From contig JAKMXF010000301.1 in assembly GCA_024704765.1 (NCBI GenBank), forward strand, positions 1 to 64,000: 64,000 nucleotides of DNA, in the 5' to 3' direction. The position numbers were made by a program, and so were the translations under genes. Position 1 is the first letter of the stretch. The number at the start of each line of letters is the position of its first letter. This stretch comes from Oopsacas minuta. Taxonomy: Eukaryota; Porifera; Hexactinellida; Lyssacinosida; Leucopsacidae. The notes under the pieces were generated by a model. It saw only the letters and a program-made list of their open reading frames with translations. It ran no database searches and had not been told where the DNA came from. This document shows positions 59,830-64,000 of this stretch, piece after piece.

Positions 59830-60391
59830 GAATTTAACTACGTTTATATGAATCTCCATTGTCCAATTAGTAGGAAAATATTGATGATTGCATGTATGAT
59901 CCATAGGAATTTAGATTACAGCGAGCTAAAGTAAGCATATTTTAGATTATTTTAAATAGCTAACCGCAATAGCAAATACCTAACTACCTTAGCAACAATT
60001 TTCTTTTAAATATATACTATATAACATTTGTAGTTTATCATCAATTTGACGTATTTCTTATATTAGATTAGTTTATGTAATTACTACAAGTATTATTGGT
60101 TCCAATTAATTTGGTTGGCTGTCTAGTTTTAAAGGCCTGGAGTGAAATATTTTAGTCTTAATATAATGTTTGGAGTGTGCATCTATCACGTGACAAAAGA
60201 GGACGATAATTTATTGTTAATCGCTTACATTTTTGAAATTATATACCAATTTTCAGACGTGCACCGGATGCACAAATATATTTTTGAGTACATCAATGCT
60301 TGGACCGGACAATAATCGGAAAATGCATTTTTAGAATTTTTTGATATTCAAGTAAATTCTATATATTCTTGCCCTCATGTAAATTTAGACG
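59830..60391. other. Non-coding interval before the RAG1-like frame
   Basis: No gene seen. I looked for Transib/RAG-type terminal repeats (CACA/CACTATG starts) and found nothing convincing. Confidence 0.4.
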
Positions 60392-60853
60392 ATGCACGAA
60401 AATAATTTTAATCTTTTCTGTATATTAATAGCTCCTAGTGAATTAATGGCCCCTGTTGTGACCAACAAAGAAGTGTATGCTAGCAATATCTCAATGAGTA
60501 AAAGCCCTAAAGCCACTGCGCAGTATCCTATTGATGATAGTAATATTTCACAGGAAGAACATGATACTATTCTATATAAGTTCAAGTCCCTTATATCATC
60601 CAGAGAGTATTACCGGAAGAAGAGTGATCTTGAGACCTGGGAGAATTTGACCTTCCATTCATATACTGCACCTCTATCAACTTCCATTCCGAGAAAGAAG
60701 AGAATCACACTCGATCCTGGATTAGAACTTTTCTGTAAGGTTTCTATTTCAGAAAGTCGAAATTTCTCTGAAGAAATTACCCATGATTCCAGAATGCATT
60801 TACTTGATTTCAATCTTCAAACTTCTAGATCTAGGCTGAGCATTCTTTTAGAC

Positions 60854-62936
60854 CAGTGGTTCTCAAACTTTTTCTCATTGCGTACCCCTCAAGCTGGACC
60901 TTGTGTGTGATGTACCCCTTAAAATGGTCTGCATTGTAAATATTAGGTTTACAATCCCTTTTACCCAGCTGTGAAAAATAAAAGTGTTTTGTATTCTAGC
61001 AATATAAATAAAGTAGATAATTAATTAGTGGGAAGGATGTGCTTGCATGTTGTGTATCAGACTATTAATTCGTGGCACAGTTTTTGAATGGGCCAGACTG
61101 AGATCAGCTTCCATAGACAACCGCGCTCGAAATTTATTTTAATTAGTAATAGCGCTGAAAATCCTTGTTCACAAAGGTAAGTACTGGGAAACATCAACAA
61201 GGTTTTTACTGCTCTATCTGCCACGTTGGGATATATCAAGCTCATTTCGTACCAGAACTTTGTGAGTGCGAGTGTTTCAAATTGATCTCGGGCAACAGAT
61301 TCATTGACTAATTCAACAAATTCCTCTTGGACTCTGTCTAGTATAGAACTTACATCGCATCTAAATGGATTTCGAATCATTTTCATGTCCAGGTCGCTCA
61401 AGTCTGGGAAGTAAATTGAAATTCATTTCGCATTGCTGAGAGGTGAGCCTTTACTAGAGAAGAATACTTGACTTCTCTTTCACATCTCGTTCAAAGAATT
61501 CAAGCGATTGGTTTTCAGTGAATATACTCGAGAGAGCATGTTCCTTCGTGAGAGCCAACGAACTTCAGTATAGGACAGCAAATTCTGATGGTCAATATCT
61601 AATTCTTGGCACAATAGGCGGAACACACATGTATTAAGAGCACTGGACTTGATAAAAATTGACCATGGTGACAACATCATCAAGAACAGGTTTTAGATCG
61701 GATGGAAGTGTTTAAGACGCAAGAGCGTATCGGTGTATCGTACAGTGATTGTGTTTCGAAACGGGATTCACTGTCTTTACCCGAGCTCGAAATCCCGAAT
61801 GAATTCCAAGCATAGCAGGAGTACCATCTGTTGTGCAAGCAGAAACATTCTTCCAGGATAGTCTCATTCTACCAAAGTAATCAGAGACCTGCTGGAAGAC
61901 ATCTTCTCCTTTTGTAGTTGTTTCCAAACAATGGCAAAATAGGAACTCTTCCTTGAAGTCCCCGTCTTTGATGCACCGTGCAAATACCAGTAGTTGTGCA
62001 CAACTAGAAACATCCGTTGACTCATCAAGTTGAATTGAAAATGTGTTCAACGGGGCTCCCAAATCTCAGCAACAACCTGCTGCTCAACGTCATCTGCCAT
62101 ATCTGTAATTCGGCGTTTGATTGTGTCGTTCGAGAGAGGCAGAGAGGCGAGTTCTTTTCGGCGCAATCTCCCAAAATGCAGTGCACGATGTCATTACAAC
62201 TGGGGAGTATATGATTTTCTGCAATCGTATGTGGTTTCTTTTCTTGAGCGATTCGCAAAGCCACCATGTACGAGGCACGAAGACCTGATTGAGTCTGTTG
62301 TCTTAATTATCCTCTGTGATCTATATGGATTCGCTTTACTCCTACCTCTTGGTGCTTGAAGAAATCTATATCCTTATCTGCAAGATTTGGGTGGCACCCG
62401 CTTAAATGGCGTTTTAGAAAAACTTGGTTTCATCGAGCCCTCAGATAGCATCTTATAACATATTACACATTGTGGTAGTTCCCGTCCCTCTTTAAGTATG
62501 GATGTAAATCCATATTTGATATAGTCTTCATTATACTTCTGTTTCTTAGCAGATTCCATATGAATTTGGTGATAAAGTCAAGGTCTCAAAGAAATACTCT
62601 TCTAATTTCCATTTTATAAAAACAATACGATACACGGGTGGGTGTGATATTCAAATCAATATGAGTTGACACATATGTACGGACAATGGAATCCTTAATT
62701 AGCATAACTTCAAAAAAATAAATATTCAAGGGTGATAATAATTAGTGACGAAACCATTGTAACTGATACATATTAATTATTTGGCATGAAATTACTATCT
62801 ATGTGCTGAGTCTGTTGACATGATAGTGTGTAACTCGAAATATTTGTATATGATTATTACAGAATTGATATGATTAGGTGAAACACCGGCGTACCCCTAG
62901 GAAAAGTGCTGGCGTACCCCAGTTTGAGAACCACTG
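60854..62936. mobile_element. hAT transposon with perfect 8-bp target duplication, inside the RAG1-like frame
   Basis: Inverted ends cagtggttctcaaac (left) and gtttgagaaccactg (right) are exact over 15 bp. The target ttttagac is repeated exactly at 60846-60853 and 62937-62944. It is 2083 bp long. The subterminal sequence gtaccccttaaaa-type is shared by many Charlie-like hATs. Confidence 0.95.
61057..62559 (-). pseudogene. hAT-Charlie/ZBED-like transposase, broken
   Basis: Minus-strand frames in order: 62559-62374 with a BED-type beginning (KYNEDYIKYGFTSI, PQCVICYKML); 62267-62025 (ENHILPSCNDIVHCILG); 62062-61712 (FSIQLDESTDVSSCAQLL, GRMRLSWKNVSACTTDGTPAML, HCTIHRYALAS); 61683-61480 (LSYTEVRWLSRRNMLSRV); and 61401-61057 (FPSTYLCEQGFSAL). 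This is the full domain order of ZBED5/FAM200-type hAT transposases. Four or more frame changes make it inactive. As its target duplication is still perfect, it may have been inserted already damaged and mobilised by another copy. Confidence 0.82.
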
Positions 62937-64000
62937 TTTTAGACCATATTCATTTCTTAGCTGAAAGAGAAAATGTTGATCCTAAACACTAGCTGCTCTG
63001 GCTTTAGAGTTAACATCTAACAATTATTACGATCGCGATACCTCACAAGTGTGTAAGGAGATCATCAACAAGGGCTCTTTTAGTGGAATCTTGCACAAAG
63101 CGGCAATCGATAAATCTGCCATTCTGTTAGACTGTTTAGAGATTGGAGCGAGCAAATATAAAAATTTAAAAAAAATCCTCAAATATCAAGTCAAATTACC
63201 ATCTTATGAGCTTGTCTACAGATATCGTAGAGAAATAACTTTGATTGATGAGATCGAGATAGTCCATGATCCTGAAGGTTTCTCAACTGGAACTTGTATC
63301 TCCTATCATTCGATACTAAAGCTTACAGTCGAACGCTTGATTTCAATGTTAGTGCCAATTTCTATTTCACAATATCCGCTCACAGTTAAGATATCAGATG
63401 GATTAGATGGTTCTGGGTCTCATTGCACCTATAACCAACAAAATAATAACCCTGCCTTTAGTGCTAAATCTTTCATCTTATTGGGATTCAAAATATTATC
63501 AATAGCAGATACACTTGGAAACGATGTCTTCTACAACCATTCTCCTAACTCCCCCTTTTGTTTCAGACCGGTTGCGTTGATAGCATTGAAAGAGGATTAT
63601 AATAATGTTCATTTTATCATGGATAAAATTGTCAATCCCCAAACCGACCAAATATTGGTGAACGGATTATCCCTGATAGGAGGACATGTACAAGTTAACA
63701 ATGTTCGTTCTCTCTTTGACACCACAATGGCTGGACTGTTAGATGGTGTTGGAGGTGCTTCTTGTCATCTATGTACTGCATCGGACGAAGAAATTAACAG
63801 CATTGACTGGGTTCGTTCTGGATTCCCCATAAACAGGTTAATTAGCGATGCTGGGCAACTCATTGATGATGTTAATGAAGATGACTTCCTCAAACTCTCA
63901 TCCAAACAAAGCTGGGTATAACTCACAAACCCACATCTGACATCAATATAATTGCTGCCCCTTTGCATGCGTACCAATGTGTATTCCGGTGTAGTTTCAG

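Larger units (their letters stand above)
60392..64000 (+). pseudogene. RAG1-like (Transib/RAG superfamily) transposase core, split by a hAT insertion
   Basis: Segment 60392-60853 (154 codons) continues, once the hAT and one target copy are skipped, at 62945 with HIHFLAERENVD. After a one-base shift near 62990 it runs through 63912, and after another shift to the window edge. Within the frame starting at 63049, D117 (VKISDGLDGSG, codon 63397) matches the position of RAG1 D600, D224 (SLFDTTMAG, codon 63718) that of D708, and C239/C242 (SCHLC) the RAG1 zinc CxxC. PNSPFCFRPVALIAL and the last block HKPTSDINIIAAPLHAYQC also have counterparts in RAG1. The third acidic residue lies beyond the window. 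RAG1-type enzymes are DDE transposases ancestral to V(D)J recombinase. The RAG1 N-terminal RING region is absent. Alignment is from memory. Confidence 0.72.

Noticed and set aside
60380-60392. Start of the RAG1-like element at a Transib-type terminal repeat
   Set aside because: No CACTATG/CACA-type inverted end with a partner could be located, so the border is left open.

Overview
The window looks like nuclear DNA of an AT-rich, transposon-loaded metazoan. Recognisable host genes have animal-type orthologues: condensin I subunit D2, an MFSD2-type lysolipid transporter and a Fos/ATF3-like bZIP. Introns have GT-AG borders; those in the bZIP gene are only 62-102 nt. The mix of mariner, Tc1, hAT, MULE, pogo/Tigger-like and KRBA2-like elements is typical of invertebrates, including parasites such as myxozoans, but I cannot assign a taxon. 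No rRNA, tRNA or CRISPR array was recognised.

Layout. 0.3-3.5 kb: a Tigger-like MITE, a transposon-like fragment and a KRBA2-like integrase with an intact frame. 3.6-7.5 kb: a broken Mutator-like element joining a DDE transposase to an OTU cysteine-protease domain. 9.05-10.3 kb: a four-exon bZIP gene with TATA box and poly(A) signal. 13.1-14.5 kb: a decayed repetitive-family ORF. 15.7-16.7 kb: a dead mariner. 17.7-21.5 kb: an intronless NCAPD2 gene. 21.9-25.5 kb: a foldback-type element with another foldback nested in one terminal repeat. 26.0-28.5 kb: an old hAT. 32.8-33.9 kb: another mariner. 34.2-35.9 kb: possible exons of an unidentified gene.

36.2-48.0 kb (minus strand): the last two recognisable exons of an MFSD2-like gene, separated by a 10.8-kb intron. 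That intron holds a 4.66-kb MULE-type element with a perfect 10-bp target duplication and two inverted, nearly identical transposase copies; a hAT with a perfect 8-bp duplication and a nested TA-flanked MITE; a hAT MITE; a Tigger-like MITE; and a hAT remnant.

49.9-51.2 kb: a Tc1-like DD37E element. 52.6-55.3 kb: a 101-bp hairpin and a second, decayed OTU-MULE. 55.9-59.8 kb: a Tigger-like element, a maT-like (DD37D) element and a truncated mariner. 60.4-64.0 kb: a RAG1-like transposase core whose frame was split by a hAT with a perfect 8-bp target duplication; it runs off the window.

The host genes are independent single genes. Most of the window is a record of nested transposition, and insertion order can often be read from target-site duplications and interrupted frames. 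Family assignments come from motif recognition, not database searches.
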